The notes: a model not told the origin generated them from the sequence alone. A stretch of 64,000 nucleotides of DNA from an uncultured Devosia sp. (GCF_963517015.1 NZ_CAUQDV010000002.1:310001-374000); one strand, 5' to 3'. Positions 34,346 through 43,257 are shown, numbered from the stretch's first letter. Program-made: numbers and translations.

Positions 34346-34360
34346 TGACAGTGACTGTCA
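34346..34360. promoter_or_regulatory. Perfect palindrome upstream of the DHA2 pump
   Basis: TGACAGTGACTGTCA is a perfect inverted repeat of seven bases around one central G. It lies in the 351-base divergent gap, 86 bases upstream of the pump start. The form suits a TetR- or MarR-type repressor dimer, but no such gene is adjacent. Confidence 0.5.
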
Positions 34361-34522
34361 GCAGCGGGCTTGGTCACGCGGGGGAAGCGCGAGTATGGCT
34401 GTGTAGCCGCCACCTCCCGGAGCGTCCACCCATTCCATCGCAATTCTGCGATGCATTTTGATGTTCCCAGCCCTTCCCTGTGTCTCCAACAGTGTCCATA
34501 TATGAGACAGGCGAGAGTTCTA

Positions 34523-34537
34523 GTTCTTGTTTTGTTC
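34523..34537 (+). promoter_or_regulatory. Predicted LexA (SOS) box
   Basis: GTTCTTGTTTTGTTC matches the alphaproteobacterial LexA site GTTC-N7-GTTC exactly. It sits 74 bases upstream of the radical SAM start codon, a normal position for repression. A further GTTC at 34517 lies next to it. The rest of the 351-base gap (34261-34611) shows only the palindrome described above. Confidence 0.72.
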
Positions 34538-34611
34538 TCGCGCAACTGCTACATCCTGAGATGCGTTCTTCAGTCACGATTCGACTGTGCGCGACCGACA
34601 GGAGATGCCCC

Positions 34612-35760
34612 ATGGCCCTCTATCAGGCCCCCTCTTTCGAAGCCCTGGAAAAGCTCAGCCGCAGTCGCGATGCTGATCTGGCGCGGCGCGAATTGCTTGA
34701 TCCTGATCGCATTCGTGGCCGGGGCGCGCAGAGCAATGCATCGGGCCGGTTCGAGAAGCAGCGGCGCGAAGGTTTCGACGACGGCTGGGACAATGTCGAA
34801 CCGCTGTCGATCTTCGAAACAGTGGAACATGTCGAACGCGCCAAAACCATCATCACCAGCAATGACAGCCCGGACATTGGCTTCGAGCGCTCGATCAATG
34901 CCTATCGTGGCTGCGAGCATGGCTGCTCTTATTGCTATGCCCGTCCGACGCACGCTTTCCTCGGCCATTCGGCGGGAATCGAATTCGAGCGCGACATCTA
35001 TGTGAAGGTCAATGCGGTCGAGGCGTTGCGCGCCGAGATCGGCGCCAAGGGCTACAAGGTCAAGCCCATCGCCATGGGGACCAATACCGACCCCTACCAG
35101 CCGGCCGAGCGCAAGCACAAGCTGACGCGCGGCATTCTCGAAGTCATGCTGGAAACCAGGCATCCGGTGATGATCACGACCAAGTCTGCGCTGATCATTC
35201 GCGATCTCGACCTCCTCACCGAACTGGCCAAGCTGGGCCTGGTCAAGGTCGCCATCTCGATGACCTCGATGGATCACAAGCTCAGCCGCAAGATGGAGCC
35301 ACGGGCATCCTCCCCCGCCCGCCGGCTTGAAGCGATCTGCCTGCTCAGCGAGGCGGGCGTACCAGTCGCGGTCTTTGCCTCGCCAATGATCCCGGCGATC
35401 AATGACATGGAGCTCGAACGCATTCTCGACGCCGCCAAGGCACAGGGCGCGATCAGCGCATCGATGATCCTGCTGCGCCTGCCCGGTGAAGTGCGCGATG
35501 TGTTCCGCGAGTGGCTGCTACGGCATTTTCCCGACCGGGTGCGCCATGTGCTGTCGCTGGTCCGCGATACGCGCGGCGGCAAGGATTATGACTCGCGCTT
35601 TGGCACCCGCATGACGGGCGAAGGCCCCTATGCGACCCTGCTGCGCCAGCGCTTCGACAAGGCGCGCGAGCGCTATGGCCTCGAGGTCAAACTGCCGGGG
35701 CTACGTAGCGACCTCTTTGTCGCTCCGCGACTCGAAGATCGGCAGATGAGCCTGTTCTAG
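34612..35760 (+). CDS. Radical SAM protein, PA0069/Rv2578c family (382 aa)
   Basis: A radical SAM protein distantly related to spore photoproduct lyase. The cluster motif is C-x3-C-x2-C in YRGCEHGCSYCYARPTH; nearby 'AMGTNTDPYQPAERK' and 'ISMTSMDHKLSRKMEPRASS' are family landmarks. Start ATG 34612 has a perfect AGGAG; the open frame 44 codons upstream lacks this. The reaction is unknown. A LexA box upstream suggests induction by DNA damage, in keeping with a lyase-like repair role (inference). It shares CTAG stop bases with the HAD gene. Confidence 0.9.
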   Translation: MALYQAPSFEALEKLSRSRDADLARRELLDPDRIRGRGAQSNASGRFEKQRREGFDDGWDNVEPLSIFETVEHVERAKTIITSNDSPDIGFERSINAYRGCEHGCSYCYARPTHAFLGHSAGIEFERDIYVKVNAVEALRAEIGAKGYKVKPIAMGTNTDPYQPAERKHKLTRGILEVMLETRHPVMITTKSALIIRDLDLLTELAKLGLVKVAISMTSMDHKLSRKMEPRASSPARRLEAICLLSEAGVPVAVFASPMIPAINDMELERILDAAKAQGAISASMILLRLPGEVRDVFREWLLRHFPDRVRHVLSLVRDTRGGKDYDSRFGTRMTGEGPYATLLRQRFDKARERYGLEVKLPGLRSDLFVAPRLEDRQMSLF

Positions 35761-36431
35761 GCTCCTATCATTCTCTCTATGAAGGCATGTAGCTCAGCGT
35801 CGTCGTAACGATCTGCCGATAGTGCTGCACCAGCCGCGATCATGTCCTCATGCAGCAGGGTGGTGCGGATACCGACCGTTGCGATGCCCGCGGCGGTTGC
35901 GGAGGCAATGCCGGTGCGAGAGTCTTCGAAGGCAATCGAGGCTGCAGCATCGGCGCCGAGCAGGCGCAGGCCTTCGAGGTAAGGCAAGGGATGCGGCTTG
36001 CCGTGAGCGAGTTCAGCGCCGATCACCAGCGCCTTGAACCTGTTGCGTATGCCAAGCCCATCAAGGATCAGGTCGGCGTTGGCGCGCGGTGCATTGGTGA
36101 CGGCTGCCATGGGAAGGCCGAGCTGGTCGGCCAGATCCAGCAATTCGAAGAGGCCCGGTACGGCATGGATCGACGTTTGGGCGAGCTGCCGGAACAGCGT
36201 CTCCTTGTCGTCGAGCACTTTCATGCCTTCGTCGGACGGAAGTTGCGGCACGAAACGCGCGGCAATATCCACATTGGCATGGCCCTGGATCTCCCGCGCG
36301 TAGCGGTGCTCGTCAATGACATGGCCGAATGGCGCGAAAGCCGTATTGAAGGCTTGCAGATGCAGCGGATCGGTATCGGCCAGCGTGCCGTCGATATCGA
36401 ACAGCAGGGCGGCGCCCGGCTTGAGGATCAT
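35757..36431 (-). CDS. HAD-superfamily phosphatase (224 aa)
   Basis: A beta-phosphoglucomutase-like HAD hydrolase. Motif I is LLFDIDGTLADTD (nucleophile and acid Asp), motif II is the Thr of AAVTNAPRAN, motif III the Lys of HGKPHPLPY, motif IV 'IAFEDSRTGIASATAAGI'. The cap is the small helical C1 type (residues about 25-95). The substrate is probably a sugar phosphate or phosphoglycolate-like compound. Start MILKPGAALL (36431) is chosen since the fold begins there. Divergent from the APH gene. Confidence 0.88.
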   Translation of the reverse strand: MILKPGAALLFDIDGTLADTDPLHLQAFNTAFAPFGHVIDEHRYAREIQGHANVDIAARFVPQLPSDEGMKVLDDKETLFRQLAQTSIHAVPGLFELLDLADQLGLPMAAVTNAPRANADLILDGLGIRNRFKALVIGAELAHGKPHPLPYLEGLRLLGADAAASIAFEDSRTGIASATAAGIATVGIRTTLLHEDMIAAGAALSADRYDDAELHAFIERMIGA

Positions 36432-36508
36432 GAGGGGTTTCCGGGAAGGGACTGGCAGGACTAGGCTGTTCGACAGCAAGACGGCCGCAAGGTCAACCGG
36501 AGGATAGC

Positions 36509-37384
36509 GTGCCGCAATCGCAATTTGACCTGGAGGGCCTCAAGGCGATGATCGTCAGCCGCTTTCCGGAACTGGCAGGCGGCAGCTTTACTCTCTTGTC
36601 CGACGGCTGGGACAGTGTCGCCGTGGACGTGGATAACCGGCTTATTTTCAAGTTCCCGCGTCATCCAAGAGGCGCCGAAGCCTTGCGGCGAGAAGCGGCA
36701 ATTCTCGGGGTCGTCGGTCCAGCGGTCAGCATGACTGTAACGGCGCTGGAGCTGTTCGAAGAACCGGCGCTGTTTTCCCGGCATGCCAAGATTGCCGGCG
36801 AACATCTACTGGCGTCGCAGTATGGCCAACTCGGCGAGCCGGAGCGCCAGCAGCTGGGCGAAGCGCTGGGTCTGTTCTATGCCCAGCTGCATGCCCTTCC
36901 TATCGCCGATGCAAAGGCGGTCGGCGCCCTGCCCGTCGATGTTTTCTGGCCCTCCGAGGCCATTTCCCGGCACATCGCTCCGGTCCTGCCCGAACATCTC
37001 AAACCATGGTCCGAACAGGTTCTGACCCGCTGGGCCGCCCTGTCACCGGATCCGCTTGGCGAGGTCTATGGCTTTTTCGACGGCCATGGCTGGAACATGG
37101 CCTTCGACCACGAGGCCGGTCGGCTCAATGGCGTCTATGACTTTGCCGATTCCGGCATCGGGCCGCTGCATCAGGACTTCATCTATTCGAGCATGATTTC
37201 GGCCGACCTCACAGAACGGATCATCGCCGCCTATGAAGCACTGACCGGCCGCAGCATCGAGCGTGACCGCGTGGATCTTTTGACTGGCGTGCACAGACTC
37301 TGGGAACTGGCGGCCGAAGCGCATCTCCCTGACCACGTGCCGGCTCTCGTAGCGTCGATCGAGGCCTGGGTGCTTCGACCCTAG
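36509..37384 (+). CDS. Aminoglycoside phosphotransferase-family kinase (291 aa)
   Basis: An APH/ChoK-fold small-molecule kinase. The nucleotide-binding Lys is in LIFKFPRH; the catalytic region reads 'GFFDGHGWNMAFD' (Asp and Asn in an altered HxDxxxxN loop) followed by 'GVYDFADSGIGPLHQDF', whose DFxD-type Asp binds metal. The unusual loop suggests a substrate other than aminoglycosides. The GTG start at 36509 is set by a strong CGGAGGA. It converges on the next gene with a CTAG overlap. Confidence 0.85.
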   Translation: MPQSQFDLEGLKAMIVSRFPELAGGSFTLLSDGWDSVAVDVDNRLIFKFPRHPRGAEALRREAAILGVVGPAVSMTVTALELFEEPALFSRHAKIAGEHLLASQYGQLGEPERQQLGEALGLFYAQLHALPIADAKAVGALPVDVFWPSEAISRHIAPVLPEHLKPWSEQVLTRWAALSPDPLGEVYGFFDGHGWNMAFDHEAGRLNGVYDFADSGIGPLHQDFIYSSMISADLTERIIAAYEALTGRSIERDRVDLLTGVHRLWELAAEAHLPDHVPALVASIEAWVLRP

Positions 37385-37971
37385 TATTGCGAGACCTTGC
37401 GGGCATTGGCCGACATGAAGTCGATCGAGGCCATGACGCCGCGCAGCGACAATCGCACGCTCTTGCTGGCTTCGGCGCTACCCTTGAGCGGCACGGTCAA
37501 GGTAACCGCATTGCGCTCCTTCATGCGCTCCAGCAGCGCTTCCACCCGCGCGGGGTCGGCCACGTAGAACTGGTTGGTCGTGTTGTAGCGGATTTCGAGG
37601 TCGGTGGTAAAATCGAAGCTCTGCGGCGCCTCGCCACCAAAGGCCATGACCAGCGGGCGGCTGACGTCGGTCTCGACGCCATCGGCAGCGACGGTGACAG
37701 CGATATCGAGATCGCCGGTCAGCCGGTTACGCATGACGGTGAGCTTGTAGGCCGGCAGGTTGGCACTGTTGAGTTCCTGGCTGCCCGTGCTGGCAAAGCA
37801 GGAAAAGCCGTAATAGTCGGTCGCGTCCTCATTGATGAGATCGGGACAGGCGGCCAGCCAATCGCGGTGATATTCGCGCAGTTCCCCCGAGGAATGATGA
37901 AATGGCTCGGCGCCGGCGGGAAGTGTCAGCATGGCGGCCAGAGCCAGAATAGTGGCAGGTCTTGATATCAT
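37381..37971 (-). CDS. Hypothetical periplasmic protein (196 aa)
   Basis: No family recognised with confidence. A signal peptide (residues 1-20, ending AGA) starts at ATG 37971, supported by GAGGGACG upstream. Two Cys (about residues 38 and 54) probably form a disulfide. The C-terminal part, with strands such as 'AVTLTVPLKGSAEASKSVRL' and 'GVMASIDFMSAN', recalls the invasion-associated locus B (IalB) fold in layout, but the match is weak. It is divergent from rnhB with a 175-base gap. Confidence 0.68.
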   Translation of the reverse strand: MISRPATILALAAMLTLPAGAEPFHHSSGELREYHRDWLAACPDLINEDATDYYGFSCFASTGSQELNSANLPAYKLTVMRNRLTGDLDIAVTVAADGVETDVSRPLVMAFGGEAPQSFDFTTDLEIRYNTTNQFYVADPARVEALLERMKERNAVTLTVPLKGSAEASKSVRLSLRGVMASIDFMSANARKVSQY

Positions 37972-38146
37972 CGTCCCTCGCAGGCCCTTCCTGGGCACCG
38001 TAACAGACGCATGGAAAGGACCCACGCATCGCCTGCTAGCGAAACTGGATATGAATCCGGGCACTTGCAAGGCCGGGACTGGCGAAACCCGACTTGCTGG
38101 CGGCGCTATGAGTTGACTTGAGGGCATCGAAGACGATGCTGGCGCC

Positions 38147-38794
38147 ATGCTGTTCGATTCGACACTCCAGACCGAGCCCGACTACCGCCATGAGGCCGAA
38201 CTCAAGGCGCGGGGCGCCCGCGTGGTTGCCGGCGTCGACGAGGCCGGCCGTGGCCCGCTGGCCGGCCCGGTCGTGGTTTCGGCCGTGGTGCTGGACCCGT
38301 CCACCATTCCAGTTGGGCTCAATGACAGCAAGAAGCTGACCGAAGACCAGCGCGAACTGCTGTTCGAGCAGGTGATGGCGACTGCCCTGGCCGTATCCGT
38401 CGTTGTTGCCCCGCCCTCGATCATCCTGTCGCATAATATCCGCGGCGCGACGCTGTGGGGCATGGCGCGGGCGGCCAATACGCTGGGACTCTGCCCCGAC
38501 CGTGTGTTGATCGATGGTCGCGATGTGCCCATGGGCCTGCCCTGCGAAGGTCTCGCCCTGATCGGGGGCGACGGTCGCAGCGTATCGATCGCGGCAGCGT
38601 CCATTGTCGCCAAGGTCACTCGCGACCGGATGTGCCGCATCATGGATTGCGATGCGCCCCACTTCGGTTTTGCCGGCCACAAGGGCTATTCCACGGCCGC
38701 CCATATGCGCGCCCTGATCGAGCACGGCCCCTGCCGCCATCACCGCGAGGAATTCGCTCCTGTGCGCGAGGCCTGGGCCAGAATCCGGCTGTAG
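38147..38794 (+). CDS. rnhB: Ribonuclease HII (215 aa)
   Basis: Removes ribonucleotides from DNA, including single ones. The type 2 RNase H signature GVDEAGRGPLAGPVV carries Asp31 and Glu32; later catalytic Asp residues are in VLIDGRD and in the 'VTRDRMCRIMD' helix. 'FGFAGHKGYSTAAHM' is the conserved C-terminal loop. Length is typical. It lies 106 bases upstream of ccrM in the same direction, an order known in related alphaproteobacteria. Confidence 0.96.
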   Translation: MLFDSTLQTEPDYRHEAELKARGARVVAGVDEAGRGPLAGPVVVSAVVLDPSTIPVGLNDSKKLTEDQRELLFEQVMATALAVSVVVAPPSIILSHNIRGATLWGMARAANTLGLCPDRVLIDGRDVPMGLPCEGLALIGGDGRSVSIAAASIVAKVTRDRMCRIMDCDAPHFGFAGHKGYSTAAHMRALIEHGPCRHHREEFAPVREAWARIRL

Positions 38795-38814
38795 GTCGCT
38801 TGAAACTTCGGGTT

Positions 38815-38830
38815 TTAACCTCCCGCTAAC
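38815..38830 (+). promoter_or_regulatory. CtrA-like site upstream of ccrM
   Basis: TTAA (38815-38818), seven bases, CTAAC (38826-38830): one mismatch to the CtrA consensus TTAA-N7-TTAAC. A second degenerate copy, TTAG-N7-TTAG, is at 38876-38890. ccrM is a classic CtrA target in Caulobacter, so cell-cycle control here is plausible. Confidence 0.55.
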
Positions 38831-38900
38831 CCCTTACAAACGCTCCATTAACCCTGACGCTCTATAACGGTCTTGTTAGTACTGCGTTAGGGTTAAGTGT

Positions 38901-40034
38901 ATGTTGCGTACCGCGCGTACGGCTCCAGAAGCCGCTGCGGAGGAGGCATCGCGCCTCCCGATCGATACAATTCTCGTGGGCGATTGCATCGACCACATGA
39001 ATGCTTTGCCGGCCGGCTCAGTCGATCTCATTTTTGCCGACCCGCCCTATAATCTGCAACTCGAGCAGGGGCTGACCCGTCCCGACCAGAGCAAGGTCGA
39101 TGCGGTCGATGACGACTGGGACAAGTTCGACAGCTTTGCCCATTACGACCAGTTTACCCGCGCTTGGCTCAAGGCTGCCCGGCGCGTACTCAAGCCCGAT
39201 GGCGCACTGTGGGTCATCGGCTCCTATCACAATATCTTCCGCGTCGGCACGGCGCTCCAGGACCTCGATTTCTGGATGCTCAACGACGTGATCTGGCGCA
39301 AGGCCAATCCCATGCCCAATTTCCGCGGCACGCGATTTACCAATGCGCATGAGACGCTGATCTGGGCCGCCCGGTCGCAGAAGAGCCGCGTCACCTTCAA
39401 TTATGAAGCGATGAAGCTGGCCAATGACGATACGCAGATGCGCAGCGACTGGCTGTTCCCGATCTGCACCGGCTCCGAGCGCCTCAAGGACGACGACGAC
39501 GGCAAGGTCCATCCGACCCAGAAGCCGGAAGCCCTGCTGTTCCGCATTCTCAATGCGACGACCAAGCCCGGCGATATCGTGCTCGACCCGTTCTTTGGCA
39601 CCGGTACGACCGGCGCCGTGGCGCGCAAGCTTGGCCGCCACTTCATCGGCATCGAGCGTGAGGAGAGCTATATCAACGCGGCTCTCAAGCGCATTTCGAC
39701 GATCCGCCCAGGCGTGTTCGAGGCACTCCAGTCGGTGACGCCCAAGCGCAAGGAAGCGCGCATTCCCTTTGGTTCGCTGCTCGAGCAGGGGTTGATCGAA
39801 CCGGGTGCGCAACTCTTCGACGCGGGTCGACGTTACTCCGCCATGGTTCGTGCAGACGGCTCCCTCGTCTCGGGCACGCATCAAGGCTCAATCCACAAGG
39901 TGGGTGCTTTGGTGCAAGGCGCCGAGTCATGCAACGGGTGGGTCTTCTGGCATCACGAGCAGAATGGCCGGATCGAGGCCATAGACGAACTGCGCACGGG
40001 CATCCGTGCAAAACTTGATTTGCTTTCTGCCTGA
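38901..40034 (+). CDS. ccrM: Cell-cycle DNA adenine methyltransferase CcrM (377 aa)
   Basis: Methylates adenine in GANTC after replication, a cell-cycle regulator in alphaproteobacteria. It is a beta-class N6 methylase: DPPY (IFADPPYNLQLEQG) comes before the SAM loop (VLDPFFGTGTTGAVARKL). The C-terminal domain characteristic of CcrM runs from about residue 285 and includes 'KVGALVQGAESCNGWVFWHH'. There is no adjacent restriction gene, as expected for an orphan methylase. CtrA-like sites lie upstream and a strong terminator follows. Confidence 0.96.
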   Translation: MLRTARTAPEAAAEEASRLPIDTILVGDCIDHMNALPAGSVDLIFADPPYNLQLEQGLTRPDQSKVDAVDDDWDKFDSFAHYDQFTRAWLKAARRVLKPDGALWVIGSYHNIFRVGTALQDLDFWMLNDVIWRKANPMPNFRGTRFTNAHETLIWAARSQKSRVTFNYEAMKLANDDTQMRSDWLFPICTGSERLKDDDDGKVHPTQKPEALLFRILNATTKPGDIVLDPFFGTGTTGAVARKLGRHFIGIEREESYINAALKRISTIRPGVFEALQSVTPKRKEARIPFGSLLEQGLIEPGAQLFDAGRRYSAMVRADGSLVSGTHQGSIHKVGALVQGAESCNGWVFWHHEQNGRIEAIDELRTGIRAKLDLLSA

Positions 40035-40066
40035 TCCTGACCTCCAATCATCCAGGCTCTTGAACT

Positions 40067-40095
40067 GGCCACCGGTTTGCCCCGGTGGCCTTTTT
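40067..40095 (+). terminator. Intrinsic terminator after ccrM
   Basis: GGCCACCGG, a short loop, then CCGGTGGCC directly followed by TTTTTG. This is a textbook rho-independent terminator 33 bases after the ccrM stop. Confidence 0.92.
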
Positions 40096-40125
40096 GTTGC
40101 TAGCTCTTCTTAGTGAGGAGCCAGT

Positions 40126-40620
40126 ATGACGATCGAGATCAGACCTATCCGCCTGGAAGACGCCGAAGGCTACAATCGCGTGCTCGACCTGGTGGCACGC
40201 GAAGAGGTGTACCTGCGCCTCATCAAGGCTCCTCCACTGCCGGCCTCGCTCGACTTCGTCCGCAACAATATCGCCCGCGATAACAGTCACTTCGTCGCTC
40301 TTGATCAGGGTACGGTCATCGGCTGGTGTGATGTGTGCCGCAGCAATGAGCGAGGATCGGAGCATGTGGGTTCGCTGGGCATGGGACTGGCTCCAAGCCA
40401 TCGCGGTCGAGGCATCGGCCGCCGGCTGATTGATGCCACAATGGTGCATGCCGCAACGCGCTTCCGCCGCGTCGAGCTGGACGTGTACGAATCAAATCAC
40501 CGCGCCCAGGCGCTCTATCGCGCCGCGGGTTTCGAGCACGAAGGAACGCGTCGTGCCGCGATTCTTTTGAAAAACGGATATCAAGACATACTCACGATGG
40601 CGCGAATATTTGAAATCTGA
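40126..40620 (+). CDS. GNAT N-acetyltransferase (164 aa)
   Basis: A single-domain acetyl-CoA-dependent transferase. The acetyl-CoA loop is GLAPSHRGRGIGRRLID (R/Q-x-x-G-x-G/A type), and 'VYESNHRAQALYRAAGFEHE' is the conserved C-terminal strand-helix. The substrate is unknown; similarity in layout to RimI- and phosphinothricin-acetyltransferase-type proteins gives no specific clue. The start has a GAGGAG binding site. It stands alone behind the ccrM terminator. Confidence 0.9.
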   Translation: MTIEIRPIRLEDAEGYNRVLDLVAREEVYLRLIKAPPLPASLDFVRNNIARDNSHFVALDQGTVIGWCDVCRSNERGSEHVGSLGMGLAPSHRGRGIGRRLIDATMVHAATRFRRVELDVYESNHRAQALYRAAGFEHEGTRRAAILLKNGYQDILTMARIFEI

Positions 40621-40789
40621 GCCATGGATATTGTTTTGTTTGAGCCCGTTAGTTTTCCACAGGACCCTTTTTCTTCGTTGCACCTTGACGATAGCAATCA
40701 TCGTGAAAGCTGTAGCGCTGCTTTAAATGCCTCGTTAACTGCCGGTCGGCCTTATGCTGGGACAGGGAACAGGTGCGAGGGGCCGCGCC

Positions 40790-41911
40790 ATGACGATCAC
40801 AATCGGATTGAATCTGGTTATCGCATTCGTGCTGGTGTTCACCGCCAGCATATGCGCGCTGGTAAGCATGGTCTTGCGCAAGCCGGCCATGGGCTGGATC
40901 GGACTTTCGCTGCTGTGTGGCGGCCTGCAGACGCTGATCCTGGCCTTCGCATCGGGCACCGCCCTTGAACTCTACGCCGCATCGGTACTGGCGCCCGTCG
41001 CCTATCTCTGCTGCGCCGAAGGCATTCGCTCGGTCGCGCCGGAGCCGATCGAGCGATCGACTTTCCTCACCACTTTCGTCCTGACCCTGGCCCTGGCCAG
41101 CGCCGTGGCCGTTGCTGCCAATGCACCCTTCATGGTCACATCGCTGATGAGCAAACTGGCCGGCACGGTGGCGGCGGCACAGGCAGCGTTGTGGATGGTG
41201 ATGCAGATGCGCCGGCAGTGGCTGGACTATGCAATCATCTGCGGCCTTGTCGCCGTGGCCGGCTTCAGCTTCGTGCGCATTCCGCTGCTGCTGTTCTACC
41301 ACGGCCCCGCCATCAGCTTTGCGGCGTTCCAGCAATCGGGCGTCGAAACCGTATTGCTGAGCGTGTCGGGGCTTCTCGTGCCTCCGGTTATCCTGCTGCT
41401 GATTGCCCGGACGGTCGGCGACACTCTGGCTGATTTCCGCGAAAAGTCTGAACAGGACAGCCTGACCGGCCTGCTCAATCGCCGCGCCTTCGATAGTACG
41501 GTCGGCGAGATGAAGGACGGCGGCGCCCTGATCTTTTGCGATATCGACCATTTCAAACAGGTCAATGACCGGTTCGGACACCGATCCGGCGACAGTGTGA
41601 TCTGCGCTCTGGCGGATGTGCTTTCGGGGACGGGCTACCCGGCCGGACGGATGGGCGGCGAGGAATTCGTGCTGTTTGCACCGAAATATACCGCTCAGGA
41701 AGCCATGGATCTGGCGGAGATGATCCGCATGCAGATCGAGGAAATGGACCTGCCCGGCCTGCCGTCCGATTTCCATATCAGCGCCAGTTTCGGCGTGGCG
41801 CAAGTCGCGCCCGGTGCAGAGCCGGCCTCGCAGTTCGCACCGGCCGACGAGGCGCTTTATCGCGCCAAGCGGTCCGGCCGAAACTGCGTTGCGCAGGCCA
41901 TGGCCGCCTAG
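40790..41911 (+). CDS. Membrane GGDEF diguanylate cyclase (373 aa)
   Basis: Second predicted cyclic di-GMP synthase of the window. Six helices fill residues about 1-205, then 'SEQDSLTGLLNRRAFDSTV' and RMGGEEFVLF form an intact active site. As in the other cyclase, the RxxD inhibitory site is absent. The layout closely parallels the protein at 31403, and the two may be paralogues. ATG 40790 is preceded by GAGGGG, which favours it over a frame opening 12 codons earlier. Confidence 0.88.
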   Translation: MTITIGLNLVIAFVLVFTASICALVSMVLRKPAMGWIGLSLLCGGLQTLILAFASGTALELYAASVLAPVAYLCCAEGIRSVAPEPIERSTFLTTFVLTLALASAVAVAANAPFMVTSLMSKLAGTVAAAQAALWMVMQMRRQWLDYAIICGLVAVAGFSFVRIPLLLFYHGPAISFAAFQQSGVETVLLSVSGLLVPPVILLLIARTVGDTLADFREKSEQDSLTGLLNRRAFDSTVGEMKDGGALIFCDIDHFKQVNDRFGHRSGDSVICALADVLSGTGYPAGRMGGEEFVLFAPKYTAQEAMDLAEMIRMQIEEMDLPGLPSDFHISASFGVAQVAPGAEPASQFAPADEALYRAKRSGRNCVAQAMAA

Positions 41912-43185
41912 CGCCGGTCCATGCCGCGAATCGTGGGCGACAACAGGCCGAGCAGGCAAATGATGCCGCTTGCCAGGCCCATGACCACGAAGAGCCAGCG
42001 CACGCCGATGATCTCGCCCAGGGGCGTGGCGATGGCGAGGCCGATCGGCGCCGCCAGGGCCATGACCGTCGTCAGCAGCGACAGCACCCTGCCCTGCAGG
42101 TGATTGGGCACGCGGGTCTGGATCAGCGTCATCAGCGGGGCATTGCCCATGATGTAGGTGATGCTACTGACCGCCCACCAGAACACCGCCATCCAGAACA
42201 GATTGCCCGGCACCAGCGCGGTGAAGGCGAGGGTGATGCTCGACACGCCGAAGCCGATCACGACCCAGAGCACCAGCTTCTTCGGCGCCAGGGCAGCGAC
42301 AAGCAGGCCACCGGCAATCATGCCGGCCCCGCTGAAGCCTTCGATCAGCGCCACCTGCGGTGCTGCACCATTGAAATGCTCCTTGACCAGCAAGGGCACC
42401 AGGGTGAAGGCCGGCATGATGACCATGACGACGACGGTCAGCAGTCCATAGATGCGGCGCAGGCCCGGATTGTGCCAGACAACGCCGGCGCCCTCGCGGA
42501 ATTCCTGCCAGATGCCCAGTCGCCTGTCCTTGGGAACGACAAGTTGGGGAATGTGAAAGACCAGCAACGGAACGATGCCCAGCAGAGCGGTGCCGACATC
42601 GATGCTGAGCGCCCAGCCGATCGGCATGATGGAAATGGCCAGCGCGCCCAAAGGTGCTGCGGCGATGGTCATGATGCCGAACAGGGTCTGGTTGAGCCCG
42701 GCGGCGCGCGGCAGGAAACTCTGCGGCACCAGCATGGCCGTGCTGGCAGAAGCAGCTGGCCCCTGAAAGGCCTGCATGGCGCTGCGAATGGCCATCATCA
42801 CATAGAGATGCCAGAGCTCGACGCTATCAGTCAGGAAGAGCGCGATCAGCACCATCATGCACAGCGCACTGATGGCATCGGCCACGATCATGATCAGGCG
42901 GCGATTGTATCGATCGGCAAAGGTGCCGCCAAGCGGGCCAAGCAGGGCCTGCGGGAGCAGCGCGACAAGACCGGCCGTGGCCAGCGCCGAGATGCTGCCG
43001 GTCGTATCGGTGATCCACCACAGCAGAACGAACTGGGTCAAGGCAGAGCCGATCATCGAGGACGCCTGCCCGCCAAAGATCAGCCAGTAGCGCAACTGCC
43101 AGCCCGGACCGGGATCGGCATGGACCACGGGCTCGTGGAGAATGTCGTCATTGGGTGTTAGGGGAGGCAGCACGGCGGCAGACAT
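41908..43185 (-). CDS. MFS exporter, EntS-like (425 aa)
   Basis: A 12-helix major facilitator of the enterobactin-exporter/macrolide-efflux type. Key segments are 'RYWLIFGGQASSMIGSALTQF', the GGTFADRYNRRLIMI loop between helices 2 and 3, and 'MQAFQGPAASASTAMLVP'. The substrate is unknown. It is divergent from a TetR gene with a 72-base gap containing an inverted-repeat operator, so the pair forms a standard efflux switch. Confidence 0.9.
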   Translation of the reverse strand: MSAAVLPPLTPNDDILHEPVVHADPGPGWQLRYWLIFGGQASSMIGSALTQFVLLWWITDTTGSISALATAGLVALLPQALLGPLGGTFADRYNRRLIMIVADAISALCMMVLIALFLTDSVELWHLYVMMAIRSAMQAFQGPAASASTAMLVPQSFLPRAAGLNQTLFGIMTIAAAPLGALAISIMPIGWALSIDVGTALLGIVPLLVFHIPQLVVPKDRRLGIWQEFREGAGVVWHNPGLRRIYGLLTVVVMVIMPAFTLVPLLVKEHFNGAAPQVALIEGFSGAGMIAGGLLVAALAPKKLVLWVVIGFGVSSITLAFTALVPGNLFWMAVFWWAVSSITYIMGNAPLMTLIQTRVPNHLQGRVLSLLTTVMALAAPIGLAIATPLGEIIGVRWLFVVMGLASGIICLLGLLSPTIRGMDRR

Positions 43186-43208
43186 CGAATTGCTCTTTCA
43201 AAGAAACC

Positions 43209-43220
43209 TACCGTCCGGTA
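43209..43220. promoter_or_regulatory. TetR-type operator between MFS and tetR
   Basis: TACCG (43209-43213), two bases, CGGTA (43216-43220): an inverted repeat in the middle of the 72-base divergent gap. The form and place fit binding by the adjacent TetR regulator, which would control both genes. Confidence 0.6.
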
Positions 43221-43257
43221 TCTTATTTCGAAATTTGAGTCCAGAGCCGAGGCAGCG

